Assembly (NCBI RefSeq): GCF_003270085.1 | Contig: NZ_QFDQ01000068.1 | Coordinates: 20,003-84,002, forward strand | Length of the DNA stretch: 64,000 bases | Source of the DNA: Streptomyces triticisoli | Lineage (GTDB): Bacteria; Actinomycetota; Actinomycetes; Streptomycetales; Streptomycetaceae | Direction of reading: 5' to 3' | Shown: positions 36,491 to 45,524 of the stretch, in pieces | Numbering within the stretch: position 1 is the stretch's first letter | Layout of the letters: every line of letters starts with the position of its first letter | Notes under the pieces: generated by a model | What the model was told of the DNA's origin: nothing | The model's database searches: none | The model's input: the letters and a program-made list of their open reading frames with translations, nothing else | Translations under genes and position numbers: made by a program

Positions 36491-37405
36491 GGAACGGAAC
36501 CGCACACTGCGCACAGCGGGGCTCGGCCTGTGCACGGCACGCATCCTCTCCGCGGCACTCGCCTCCTCGACGGCCATGGTCGGCGGACACGGCCTCTCCC
36601 CGGTGCTGTCCTACGCCGCACTGTGCGCTGCGACGGGCCGGGGTCTGGTGCGCCGGCTGGAGCGGGTGGTGACGGTCTGCACACCGACAGTGCGCGACGG
36701 TCGCAGGCCGCGACTGCTGCTGTGTGCGGTACCGGTTCTCTGCGCGGCAGGGACATGGCCTGCGCTGCTGTACCTGCTGCATCTCCCCGAGGCGACGCTG
36801 TACGCCTCCTCGTTCGTGGCTCCGGGCCGGCCCGGAGCAGTCGTGTTCTTCCTGGCCGTACAGCACATGAGCCAAGTGGGCACGGCCGCTTGGGTGTCAC
36901 TGGCGATCGTGACCGCATACGTACTGCTGCTCGCCGGACAGGGGTGGTCCTGGCGGCCGTCGGCCGTGGCCGCGCGTGGTGAGTTCGTCCCGGTCAGGCC
37001 GCCGGGGTGGCTGTGGGCACGGCTCGGCGCCCCTGCCGGGCTGGTGGCCTCGGTGCTCCTCACCCCCTGGTGCTGCTGTACACGCTGAGCACCTGGAAGG
37101 TGGCGCTCCGGACGTTGATCGCAGCTGTACAGATGGCGGCCGCCCTGTGGGCCGGGCGCGGCCCCGCCTGCTGCCCGTCGCACGGGCTGCGCTCGCCGCC
37201 TACGGCGCCGGCGTTGTCGCGATGGTCGGCTGGGCCACGCAGATTGCTCTGCTCGGCTGCGCGGTGGGCACGAGCGCCTGTCACCCGCTGCCGCAGCCGA
37301 GCATGCTGAAGCCGGGCATGAAGACCGCGGCACCCGGAGCGCTGCTCGCCGCAGGCGTCTGCGCAGCACTGTACGCGCGGCGCGAACGCAGGCATCGCCG
37401 CGAGG
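36491..37405 (+). pseudogene. Multi-pass membrane protein, frameshifted
   Basis: Hydrophobic segments continue across three frames: LLLCAVPVLCAAGTWPALLY, VSLAIVTAYVLLLAGQGW, then LVLLYTLSTWKVALRTLIAA, then AAYGAGVVAMVGWATQIALL and APGALLAAGVCAALYARRER. Breaks are near 37065 and 37165. The start is lost in the integrase remnant. No family recognised. Confidence 0.5.
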
Positions 37406-37626
37406 CCGCAACTCGTCCCCTCGGGGCGCCGTTGACGAGCGGCGGGCCACACAGGTGGCCCCGACCACCGCTGAACCAACGGTCTGAGCATCACAGGCAG
37501 CCGCCTTGCCCCGGGGACAGCGTTGGGAGTCCGGGGCGGCCGATGTTGCCGTTGCCGGGGACCCTCCCGGTGGCGAGCTGCTCCCGGGTGGGCCCCGGAC
37601 TCCCAGCACAGACACCGGGGACACGG

Positions 37627-37649
37627 CGAACCCGCGGAATGTTGCGCAA
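37627..37649 (-). repeat. 23-bp repeat, copy 1
   Basis: CGAACCCGCGGAATGT followed by TGCGCAA. It matches the repeat at 38815 (CGAACCCGCGGAATGT then CGCACAA) with two differences and is the complement of the copy at 38605. Recurrence beside Tn3 and recombinase fragments suggests a transposon end or resolution-site element. Confidence 0.6.
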
Positions 37650-37695
37650 ACGCCGCCGTCTGCCAGCTCGCGCAGAGCCGGTTTCGCCAGGCGAT

Positions 37696-38397
37696 CTACG
37701 CCGGGACAAGGACGGTAAGCCATTCCGCTTCGCGTGGCCGGTACCCGTACCGATCCCACAGGCCCGACACGATCGCCGGGACGTGGCCGGCCCCGTAGAC
37801 GATGGCCACCCGGATCGGCTCGTCGCCGCGCTCCGCATGGATCTCGCCGAGCACGGCGAGCAACCGCCGGTCGCGCCGACCGGTCATCGCGTGCTTCACA
37901 GGATCGTCGGCCATCATCTCCGCCCGCAGTGTCGACGGCAGATCCTCGACCACCAGATCCTCATCGAGGAAGGCGCGCGGACCGCGCAGCGCGAACACCA
38001 GGCCCATCACGGGAGCCGCGACCATGAGCAGCAGGTACGTCCACCGCGGCAGCGTCTTCAGGTCCGCGATCGCCTCCGCCGCGGTCACATCCGGGTTGAC
38101 GACCGGCACGCCCTCGGGAAGCAGCAGCTCCTCGCGCTGCTCCTGCAGGCCGTTGCGCCGTCGGCGTGGGGCGAACCGGTAAGCGAGCGTGAGGGCACTC
38201 ACTCCGACCGACTTCCCTCGGATTCCCTCGATGACTATGAGGTCGCATTCCCTGAGCCTGATGCGGACCTGGGAGTAGAAGGTCGGCGAAGCCACATGAA
38301 GCATCGGGAAGATCACGAATTCAAGTGGCGTTCCTGTCCGCCTCATGGTGATCACAGCAGATCGGACGGCATAACCGGTCACCTCGATGATCTGCAT
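37696..38397 (-). CDS. TraB/PrgY-like protein
   Basis: 233 residues from ATG 38397, with GGGGGA just upstream. FVIFPMLHVASPTFYSQVRI then CDLIVIEGIRG and, near the end, VAIVYGAGHVPAIVSGLWDR fit the TraB/GumN fold: the first motif with a metal-binding His, the conserved Glu, and the last GAxH. One hydrophobic segment (YLLLMVAAPVMGLVFAL) sits mid-protein. TraB-domain proteins include pheromone-shutdown factors and putative metalloproteases; the role here is unknown. Confidence 0.7.
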   Translation of the reverse strand: MQIIEVTGYAVRSAVITMRRTGTPLEFVIFPMLHVASPTFYSQVRIRLRECDLIVIEGIRGKSVGVSALTLAYRFAPRRRRNGLQEQREELLLPEGVPVVNPDVTAAEAIADLKTLPRWTYLLLMVAAPVMGLVFALRGPRAFLDEDLVVEDLPSTLRAEMMADDPVKHAMTGRRDRRLLAVLGEIHAERGDEPIRVAIVYGAGHVPAIVSGLWDRYGYRPREAEWLTVLVPA

Positions 38398-38604
38398 GAT
38401 TCCCCCGCGAACCTCGCCCGGTCTCTCTTCCACCCGTACCAGGACACGAGCCCGCCCAGGGCCGCGGTTCCCCCGGCGCAAGCCGTGTCGCCGGACAGTG
38501 GGGTATCGATCAGGCACTCCCGCGACACCACCTGGCCGCCGACCACCCTCGGCAGCACGTGATCAAACCGGCCACAACGCGAAAACGACGCAGCCCTGGC
38601 CCAG

Positions 38605-38627
38605 TTGTGCGACATCCCGCGGGTTCG
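38605..38627 (+). repeat. 23-bp repeat, copy 2 (opposite orientation)
   Basis: TTGTGCGACATCCCGCGGG then TTCG; complement of copy 3 with one mismatch. Together with copy 3 it encloses the 43-nt palindrome at 38709-38751. Confidence 0.7.
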
Positions 38628-38708
38628 CCGTGCCCCTCGGTTCCTTGGCATGGGGCCTGACCAGGCACCTCGTCGCCCTCGACCTGTGCGTCTGTGCGTC
38701 TGTGCAGG

Positions 38709-38751
38709 GATCATGATGGTTCTTCGGGAATCCCGAAGAACCATCATGATC
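38709..38751. repeat. 43-nt near-perfect palindrome
   Basis: Two 21-bp arms (GATCATGATGGTTCTTCGGG+A and its exact complement) around a single A. It is A/T-richer than its surroundings. It could be a recombinase site, two abutting element ends, or a strong hairpin; no flanking gene end makes a simple terminator likely. Confidence 0.9.
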
Positions 38752-38814
38752 TATGCGGATCCCTCGCTCCCGTCTGACGGGTTGACCTGCGGCAACGGGA
38801 GATGGCAGCCAGGA

Positions 38815-38837
38815 CGAACCCGCGGAATGTCGCACAA
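38815..38837 (-). repeat. 23-bp repeat, copy 3
   Basis: CGAACCCGCGGAATGT followed by CGCACAA, inverted relative to 38605 and about 120 bp before the Tn3 transposase fragment. Confidence 0.7.
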
Positions 38838-38959
38838 CGGATACAGGGGGAGGCGCGGTCAGGGCCCTGACGCGATGATGACCGACACTGTCTTGGCGAG
38901 GGCCATGAGCGGCACCGTCGACTCGCCTCTGCCCCCTCTGCCGGATCGTGTCGCAGAGC

Positions 38960-39210
38960 TTCTGTCTGAAACGCCCTGGACATCGCGGAGATCGTGCGCC
39001 GGCTCCAGGAGGGGGGGCCGGATCGTGGCCCCCGAGGACCTGGCCCGCATCTCCCCGTGCCTGACCGAGCACATCCGCCGCTTCGGGGAGTGCTCCACCC
39101 ACGAACCCGGCCTCCAGCCCGAGGCGTACGACCCGCACCGGGACGTCGACTTCAGCCCGTTGCGCGACGATGATCCGCCCGGAGCCGACGGCTACGGCCG
39201 GGCCGCCTGA
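38960..39210 (+). pseudogene. Tn3-family transposase, C-terminal fragment (second copy)
   Basis: LDIAEIVRRLQE then, after a slip in a G-run at about 39010-39016, APEDLARISPCLTEHIRRFG and QPEAYDPHRDVDFSPLRDDD. About 80% like the protein end at 28885-29137. Only the terminal 80 residues remain. Confidence 0.75.
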
Positions 39211-39602
39211 CCCGCAACCCCAGGACCAGCGGACCGGGGCCAGGGGGGGGCCGCGTCCCGCTGCGCGACCTGGACACGCTCCGTGAGGAAGACGGAGGCG
39301 GGCAAGAACGAGCGTTGCATCCCGGAGGCGGAAGCCGGGGCGGGGCAGCCCGGATGCCATGGAATGATCCGAGTTGGACGACCCATGTCCGCACTGCGAC
39401 GGTCAGGCTGTCTCGGGATCGTCATGATGACTGGTTACGGCGTCAGGACGTGCCGGGAGTGCAAGAGCTCGCGTAGGCGGCAGCCCGGCTGTGACGCTTC
39501 CTCCGGCAGTCGGCTGTCGTCACGTGGTTGATCTGCTCGCCGGGACGCTCCGCGACGTGTCGGCGACCCTGTAGGGTCGCGGGTCGGAGCCGGGCGGCGC
39601 GG

Positions 39603-40745
39603 TCAGCCCTTGACCGTCATGCTCTCGACGCCGGGAAAACCCTTGTCCCACCAGTGCCCATAGCGCCGGTATACGACCGGCTCACGGACGGCGAGCAGCC
39701 TCCACAGCCGCTCCGCCTCTTCGGCCAGACCTTGCCACGCGACCTTGCCGAGCTTGTGGAAGGCTGTCAGCTCCAGCCCGCCGTCGCCGGCCCGCCACAC
39801 TCCGGCGACCTGCCCGTCGACAAGCAGGCAGGGCAGCACGTCGCCGTTGCGCCGGACGACCAGCGGCCGGTACTCCTCGGGCACGAGCCGACCGGGGCCG
39901 GCGTGGGCCAGCAGCGTGCTGTCCCACATCGGCAGCAGCCGCGGCGGCGCCGGGGTGTCCTCGGCCGGCACGGTCGCATCCGCCAGGTCGAACAGGGCGG
40001 CGCGGCCCGGGCCCGCCACCCGCACCACCCGGTCGCCGAGTTCCTGCAGCGCCTGCGTGATCACGGGACGCGTGAGCAGGGTGAACCGGGCGAAGTCCGG
40101 GGCCGACGCGGGCCCGAACGCCCGCAGGTAGGAGAGCAGCAGCCGCCGTACCCCCGCGCCCGCGTCCTGCGGCGCGGACCCGGGGGCCGCCGCCGGGGAG
40201 GCGAAGTAGGCGTTCGGCTGCGTGAACGACCACGGGCCGCCGGTCGGCGCGTGATGCGCCGCCGCGTACGTCCGCAGCGCCCACCACACGCGGTGCGCGT
40301 GCTCGCCGAACCGCCCAGTTATTTCGTCCTGCACCTCGGCACCGGTGCGGGGGCGCGCCAGGAACCCGGCGAGCTCCGGGAGCAGTGCGTCGGCGTCGGC
40401 GTGGGTCAGCCCGGTGGCGGTGAAGCGGCGGTCGTACAGCCGCGCCGCCCGCAGGCTGCTCAGCATGGCGGCGTGGTAGGGCGCGTAGTCCTCGGCGTGG
40501 ACGGCGTGCAGCGTGATCCGCATGAGGGACGCCTTCACGATCCGGCGCTCCGCGAACGCCGCGTCGAGATCCTCGGGCGCGAAGTCCCGCACACGGTTCC
40601 ACAGCGCCAGGTACGGCGACGCCGGTTCCTGCGCCTGCAGAGCGCAGACCCGGCGGACCGCCTCCGCCACATCGAGGCGCCGGCGTTCGAGCAGGAACTG
40701 ACGCTCCAAGGTGGCCAGGGCGAGCTGTCGCGCGGTGAGGATCAT
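39603..40745 (-). CDS. Winged-helix DNA-binding protein (HTH_42, AlkZ-like)
   Basis: 380 residues from ATG 40745. [20 protein letters not shown] is the hallmark QAQ.P.. segment of the YcaQ/AlkZ-AlkX family, followed by [19 protein letters not shown], three winged-helix repeats and a C-terminal beta domain ([20 protein letters not shown]). Members are DNA glycosylases that remove alkylated bases or open interstrand crosslinks; some protect producers from their own DNA-damaging antibiotics. The QAQ motif is present. Whether it is a glycosylase is inferred from family only. Confidence 0.88.
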   Translation of the reverse strand: MILTARQLALATLERQFLLERRRLDVAEAVRRVCALQAQEPASPYLALWNRVRDFAPEDLDAAFAERRIVKASLMRITLHAVHAEDYAPYHAAMLSSLRAARLYDRRFTATGLTHADADALLPELAGFLARPRTGAEVQDEITGRFGEHAHRVWWALRTYAAAHHAPTGGPWSFTQPNAYFASPAAAPGSAPQDAGAGVRRLLLSYLRAFGPASAPDFARFTLLTRPVITQALQELGDRVVRVAGPGRAALFDLADATVPAEDTPAPPRLLPMWDSTLLAHAGPGRLVPEEYRPLVVRRNGDVLPCLLVDGQVAGVWRAGDGGLELTAFHKLGKVAWQGLAEEAERLWRLLAVREPVVYRRYGHWWDKGFPGVESMTVKG

Positions 40746-40786
40746 GCGTGGATTATGCGGCTCCCGACCGACTGACGTTTCCTCGG

Positions 40787-41518
40787 CGATTATCACTTCC
40801 AGGTTCTGTTGAGAGCGAGGGCGGCGCGGGCGATGTCGCCGATCCGGCTCGGGCTGAGGGCGACCCCGCCGGACTCCGAGACCCCGGCCGCTCGAAAATG
40901 GCGATCGACCGGCTGATCGCGCGGCGTGAGGTGCACCTGCGGGAGAAGACGCTGTGGCGGATGCTCCATGAGACCGTCGCCCGCGTCGAGGAGATCCTGG
41001 GCGTCAACACCGAGGAGCTGGACCCGGCCGGGCGCCGTGCTCCGGTGAAGGTCAAGGCGCTCGTCCTCGTACGCGTCGCCGCGGTGCCGTCCCGTGAGGG
41101 CTTCGTCCTGGAGGCGGTCCACTGGGACGTGGGTACCGCCCGGCTGCTGCCCGCCTTCTCAAGGGCCGTACTTGCGGCCCGTGTTCGTCACCCACCGCAA
41201 GCCAGGTCCCGGCGAGGTCGTCAGCCCGCGCGACATCTGCCCGGACACCGGGCTCGCCCGCCTCTCCCACGGGCAGGCCCGGATGCCTCTGGACGAGCAC
41301 GCGGCCCTTGGGCGGCGAGCCGGGCACGGGCTGGGACCTCATGGGTGGCGGCACTCCGGTCTGACCCCACCGGCGAGGGCGGGCGGGACGAGCCTGCTCA
41401 TGCTGATGGCGAAGTCCCGGCACAAGAAGGCGGAGAACGTACGGAAGGATTTCCACCCTCCCCGGAGGCGACCGCCGCAGTCACCAGCCTGCTCGCGCCG
41501 GGCGACCGCCGACGCTGA
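40787..41518 (+). pseudogene. Tyrosine site-specific integrase, frameshifted
   Basis: [20 protein letters not shown] then [20 protein letters not shown], then in other frames [20 protein letters not shown] and [47 protein letters not shown]. The R..HxxR core (HGWRHSG) is visible, but the terminal Tyr region is out of frame. At least three frameshifts. Confidence 0.75.
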
Positions 41519-41755
41519 GCACGGGCGGGTTTCCTCCCGTACTCTCCTTCGCTGTATAGGGGGCGTGGCTGCAACTCACCTGCGTGCATGCGATGTTCCC
41601 GAAGTCCGCCAGGACCTCCTCCCGTGGGGACACTGTCAGGATCGTCATCCCACTGCTCAGGGTCCCACTCATCGCCGAGAGTCGGCCGCATGCGCCACAA
41701 CCCGGCCAGGGGCGGGTCCGTGGACGACGAAAGGCCCCGCCTCTACGATGAACCG
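41519..41755. other. No supported gene
   Basis: Short interval between the integrase remnant and the VOC gene. Nothing recognisable. Confidence 0.4.
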
Positions 41756-42190
41756 ATGGCGTCGATCAAGCAGTTCCAAGTCACCTTCGACTGCGCGGAA
41801 CCTGAGCGCGTCGCTCGTTTCTGGTGCGAGGTGCTGGGGTACGTCGTACCGCCGCCGCCGGAGGGGTTTGCCACGTGGGACGATTTCGACCGCTCGCTGC
41901 CGCCTGGGCATCAGGGGTCGGCGTTCGCCTGCGTTGATCCCTCAGGCGTGGGTCCGCGCCTGTTCTTCCAGCGCGTTCCCGAAGGGAAGGTCGTCAAGAA
42001 CCGGCTGCATCTCGACGTGCGGGTCGGCACCGGGCTCGTGGGGGAAGAGCGCCTGGCCGCACTCGAGGCCGAGTGCGCACGCCTGGTCGCGCTCGGCGCG
42101 GCACGCGTGCGACTGCTGCGTGCCGACGGCGTCAACGAGTCGTGCCTCGTGATGCAGGACATCGAGGGCAACGAGTTCTGTCTCGACTGA
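41756..42190 (+). CDS. Single-domain VOC family protein
   Basis: 144 residues. [20 protein letters not shown] then [32 protein letters not shown], and the end [14 protein letters not shown] show one glyoxalase-like module with ligands His (RLHLD) and Glu (GNEFC). It belongs to the same subfamily as the protein at 31322 and likely works as a dimer. The start was set at the ATG where similarity to the other VOC modules begins. Confidence 0.88.
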   Translation: MASIKQFQVTFDCAEPERVARFWCEVLGYVVPPPPEGFATWDDFDRSLPPGHQGSAFACVDPSGVGPRLFFQRVPEGKVVKNRLHLDVRVGTGLVGEERLAALEAECARLVALGAARVRLLRADGVNESCLVMQDIEGNEFCLD

Positions 42191-42436
42191 GGGGCCGCGA
42201 ACATGGCCTCGTTCTGTCCCCGTGGGCCAAGACGAAGAACCGCCCCGATCTGTCAGGGTGCTGTGGCGCAGATCGCCGGACCAGGCGCTCGGGACGGGCG
42301 AGCCGTCCGGCCGGTTCGACGGATTACGACAAGTTCGATGAGACGGACCCGGTGGTCTGCGTCTCACCGAGTCTGGCGCACCGCACGGCCCAGCGGCGAC
42401 GCTCTGCGCCAGGCCGGATGCGAGAGGACAGCAGCG
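42191..42436. other. No supported gene
   Basis: Short interval between convergent VOC and ArsR-type genes. No good hairpin found. Confidence 0.4.
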
Positions 42437-42787
42437 CTATTCCGCAGCGGCAGGCTCCTCGGCTGCGAGAATGGCGGTCAGTAGACCGGGAAAGCGCTGT
42501 TCCAGCTCCGTTTCACGCAGCTCGCTGTAGCGCGAGGTGCCTTCCTCGAACTGCGAAATGACGCCGCTCTCCCGCAGGACCTTGAAGTGGTACGTCGAGG
42601 TCGACTTGGACACCGACAGCCCGAACGAGCTGCAGTTCATGGGACGGCCGGCCCGGGCGAGGGAGCGCACGATGCCCAGCCGCAGCGGTTCCCCGAGGGC
42701 ACGCAGAACCAGGTGCACCGGGATCTCGCGCAGGTCGGGGTGGGGCAGGGCCTTCTTGGCGGGCGCACGTCTGACATGGGTGGACAC
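42437..42787 (-). CDS. ArsR-type winged-helix repressor
   Basis: 116 residues, GTG start. LRALGEPLRLGIVRSLARAG then VSKSTSTYHFKVLRESGVIS is the winged helix, with the recognition helix SKSTSTYHFKVL. No metal-binding Cys set is seen apart from the Cys in NCSS, so the signal is probably organic or redox. It is divergent from an ene-reductase gene over 166 bp holding a short palindrome, the usual layout of an ArsR/OYE pair. Confidence 0.85.
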   Translation of the reverse strand: MSTHVRRAPAKKALPHPDLREIPVHLVLRALGEPLRLGIVRSLARAGRPMNCSSFGLSVSKSTSTYHFKVLRESGVISQFEEGTSRYSELRETELEQRFPGLLTAILAAEEPAAAE

Positions 42788-42830
42788 ACGAGGAGTCTAC
42801 GTCGGTCGCCAGGCAGTGGTACGTTGAATC

Positions 42831-42841
42831 TCGTAGTACGA
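42831..42841. promoter_or_regulatory. Operator candidate between ArsR-type and OYE genes
   Basis: TCGTAGTACGA is a perfect 11-bp palindrome; TTACGA 14 bp further on repeats the right half-site. It lies midway in the divergent promoter region in an A-rich patch. Confidence 0.5.
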
Positions 42842-42953
42842 AAAAATTACGACAATGGTCTGGGCGCCGCGCGGGCACGCATGAGCACGCGCCGTGCGCG
42901 GGCAGGCCGAGTCGAGAACTGTCGCATACGACCAAGGCGCAACGGAGAAACCC

Positions 42954-44078
42954 TTGACCGACCCCGCCCCGCAGCACGGCGCGACCGATGACCTGCTGTT
43001 CACCCCCTTCGACCTTGGCGGTGTCCGCCTGAGCAACCGCACCGCGCTGGCCCCCATGACGCGGATCAGCGCCACCGAGGACGGCCTGGTCACCGACCGC
43101 AATGCGCGCTACTACGCAGGATTCGCCCGCGGCGGGTTCGCACTGGTCATCACTGAGGGCGTCTACCCCGACACGGAGTACAGCCAGGGCTATCTGCACC
43201 AGCCGGGGCTCGCGACACCGGCCCAGGGCGAGGCGTGGCGGCCGGTGGTCGAGGCCGTGCACGCGGAGGGCGGCGCCATATTCGCCCAGCTCATGCACGC
43301 AGGCGCGCAGGCCCAGGGCAACCGCTTCCGCCAGGCAACGGTCGGTCCCTCCGCCGTGGCGCCACGCGGCGAGCAACTCTCCTTCTACCGGGGCAGCGGT
43401 CCCTACCCCACGCCGAGGGCCCTGGACTCCCGCGGGATCGCGGACATCCGCCGGGGCTTCGCGGACGCGGCCCGCCGCGCGGCCGCAGCGGGCTTCGACG
43501 GTGTGGAGGTGCACGGCGCGAACGGCTACCTGCTCGACCAGTTCCTCACCGACTACCTCAACCAGCGCGAGGACGGGTACGGCGGCGGCGTCGAAAACCG
43601 CGTGCGCCTGGCGGCCGAGGTCGTGGACGAGGTGCTCCAGGCCGTGGGCTCCGATATCGCGGTCGGCATCCGCATCTCCCAGTCCAAGGTCAGCGACTTC
43701 CACCACCGCTGGGCCGGCGGCATCGAAGAGGCCGAGACCATTTTCACCACCCTGGCCCGCACCGGCGCGCACTTCCTGCACACCACCGAATACCGGGCGC
43801 TCGGCCCAGCCTTCTCCACCGGTACGGAAACCCTGGCCGAGCTCGCGAAGAAGTTCAGCGGGTTGCCGGTGATCGCAAACGGCCACCTGGAGGACCCGGA
43901 GGCCGCCCGTGCCGTATTGGAGTCCGGGGCTGCCGATATCGCCGCGCTCGGCAAGGGCGCTCTCGCACAGCGGGACTGGCCCCACCGGGTGCGTGACGGT
44001 CTTGAGTTCGCGACCGAGCCGCACCCCGACACCCTCGGACCGCTCGCCGACATCAAGGACTGGGAACTGGCCCTGTGA
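42954..44078 (+). CDS. Old Yellow Enzyme family ene-reductase
   Basis: 374 residues from TTG 42954 with GGAG 6 nt upstream. FMN-dependent reduction of activated C=C bonds using NAD(P)H. Core features: TALAPMTRISATEDGLVTDR, FAQLMHAGAQAQG, FDGVEVHGANGYLLDQFLTD then NQREDGYGGGVENR, and VIANGHLEDPEAARAVL, PHRVRDGLEF. The substrate-binding pair, usually H-N or H-H, reads VHGAN here. An ArsR-type gene opposite is the likely regulator. Confidence 0.92.
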   Translation: MTDPAPQHGATDDLLFTPFDLGGVRLSNRTALAPMTRISATEDGLVTDRNARYYAGFARGGFALVITEGVYPDTEYSQGYLHQPGLATPAQGEAWRPVVEAVHAEGGAIFAQLMHAGAQAQGNRFRQATVGPSAVAPRGEQLSFYRGSGPYPTPRALDSRGIADIRRGFADAARRAAAAGFDGVEVHGANGYLLDQFLTDYLNQREDGYGGGVENRVRLAAEVVDEVLQAVGSDIAVGIRISQSKVSDFHHRWAGGIEEAETIFTTLARTGAHFLHTTEYRALGPAFSTGTETLAELAKKFSGLPVIANGHLEDPEAARAVLESGAADIAALGKGALAQRDWPHRVRDGLEFATEPHPDTLGPLADIKDWELAL

Positions 44079-44249
44079 ACGCACCGACCTGACCGACGAA
44101 GTGGTCGTTGCGGCGGTGGGCGAGACTCGGTACCTGCCCCGCCGCGCGCTCGCCGGCCCCACCCCGCCGGCACCGCGCGAACGGCTCACCGCCCACCGGG
44201 CCGACGCCCTGCGCACCGCCGCCGACCGCTACCGCGGCTTCCCCCACCC

Positions 44250-44470
44250 CGAACGCGCCCGCGGCCGTACGGGAGGGCGCCCCACCGTCGTCAACGAGGA
44301 CCTCGTCCGCACGGCCCGCGCCATGCTGCCCGACCCGGCCAACAGCGTCACCACCCTCGTCGAGATCCCCGGCGTCTCCGTCGGCACGCTCTACCACCAC
44401 GTCCCGGAGCTGAAAGAGCTCCAGAGCTCCTGCGTCCCGCGCCAGTTGGAGGGAACCAGCCGACCGATCC
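44250..44470 (+). pseudogene. Tn3-type resolvase, DNA-binding end
   Basis: RARGRTGGRPTVVNEDLVRT then NSVTTLVEIPGVSVGTLYHH and VPELKELQ are the hinge and helix-turn-helix of a TnpR resolvase, similar to 30760-31181. The catalytic domain is gone. Joined downstream of an ene-reductase without a gap of other coding sequence. Confidence 0.7.
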
Positions 44471-44819
44471 CCACTGCTCGACGATCTCCTCAAGGCGTTG
44501 CGCGGCTGGTGGCGGTGCGATGCGGCCGGCGTCGAGGCCGGGGGAGTGCTGCCGGTGCCCCTGCCCTGCCACGTCGTGGCCGTCCTGACTGGCCCTTCAG
44601 AGCCGCGACCGTAGACCAGGCATGGTGGCCGGTGGCCCAGGTGTCGTCGATGCGGAGGACGCTGTCGCTGAACCTTCCCCCTGTGCCGGGTCGGACCGCA
44701 CCTTCTCATGATCCGCCCCTGGAGCGCCTGCCGGTTTTGGAGAGGCACGCCGATCCGGCACCACAGTGGTTTCCCGCTGCTCCTTGCCCGCGTGGGTTCA
44801 CCGCACCCAGTCCCCGCTC
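44471..44819. other. No supported gene
   Basis: Decayed sequence between a resolvase fragment and an IS end. No motif recognised. Confidence 0.4.
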
Positions 44820-44891
44820 GCGGACCGGCTGATTCCACCCACGCTCACAGGCAGTAGCAGGAAGCACTCAAAGGCTCACGAACCGCCCTCT
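44820..44891. mobile_element. Solo end of the passenger-carrying IS5-type element
   Basis: CTCACGAACCGCCCTCT at 44875-44891 is identical to the right terminal repeat at 50268-50284, and the 50 bp inside it are also similar (GATTCC(A/G)CCCAC, then ACTGCTCAAA-like). Past the last T the two loci differ completely. No transposase sequence is attached. Confidence 0.75.
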
Positions 44892-44904
44892 TAAAACCCG
44901 CCGC

Positions 44905-45084
44905 ATGGTGTTCGCCGTCCGTGCCGTCGAGCTTTACGACAGGAAGAAGTTCCCCAGTAAGAAGGTCTACGGCAGTTCCGGCCGGCCCGAACTCCGGTTG
45001 ATCACCTGCGGTGGCGGCTACACCAAGCGCACCGGCTACCTGAGCAACATCGTGGTCTACGCGACGCTGACCGCGGTGACGTAG
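44905..45084 (+). pseudogene. Class E/F sortase, C-terminal fragment
   Basis: VFAVRAVELYDRKKFPSKKV then GRPELRLITCGGGYTKRTGY and NIVVYATLTAVT, stop, match the last 60 residues of actinobacterial housekeeping-type sortases. The active-site Cys (LITCGG) is present; the His region is lost. The fragment starts 13 bp after the solo IS end, so the insertion or a linked deletion cut the gene. Confidence 0.7.
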
Positions 45085-45524
45085 CCGGCCGAACGGGCGC
45101 TGACCGCTGGACGCGGACGCCGACTACTGCGTAGGCACAACGTCGCCCGCCGTCTACTCGGATGTCTTCACCGCGGCGGTCGCGGAACCCGTGTCGAACT
45201 CCCTCCACTCAACCAGTCCGGGGTCGACCGTCCCCGTTCGAAGACGGACCCTGGCACCCGGCCGGTTCTGCATGGCGGGTTCCCGCCTCGGCGCAGGCGG
45301 AGAAGGCCGGTTGCAACTTTGTGAGCCCGGATTCCTTCTCTCGGTGTGGTGGGTTGTGTGGTGGGGGCGGGGTTTGTCCGTGGTGGTTTTCGGTGGGTGG
45401 CGGGAGAGGTGGCGGGGGTGGCCTTGTTCCTTCGGTTCTGGTGGGGGATGCCGGGGACGGTGTCGTCGGTGTCGGCGGCCCGTCAGGGGGTTTGGTGTGT
45501 GAGGGGTGTAGGGGGTGTGGGGGG
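45085..45524. other. No gene; strongly G-biased tract
   Basis: Between 45340 and 45535 the plus strand is dominated by G and T with many GGGG runs. Frames are open only by bias. It lies just past the 3' end of the minus-strand ABM gene. Confidence 0.6.

Larger units (their letters stand above)
38398..38959. other. Inverted-repeat-rich intergenic region
   Basis: No gene supported. It holds the 23-bp inverted pair at 38605 and 38815 and the 43-nt palindrome at 38709, listed separately, and runs into the Tn3 fragment. Confidence 0.6.

Noticed and set aside
39528..40775. 415-codon plus-strand frame
   Set aside because: Antisense of the winged-helix AlkZ-like gene; Arg/Gln/Gly-rich shadow composition.
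42513..44216. 567-codon minus-strand frame
   Set aside because: Antisense of the Old Yellow Enzyme gene that happens to join sequence overlapping the ArsR-type gene in another frame.
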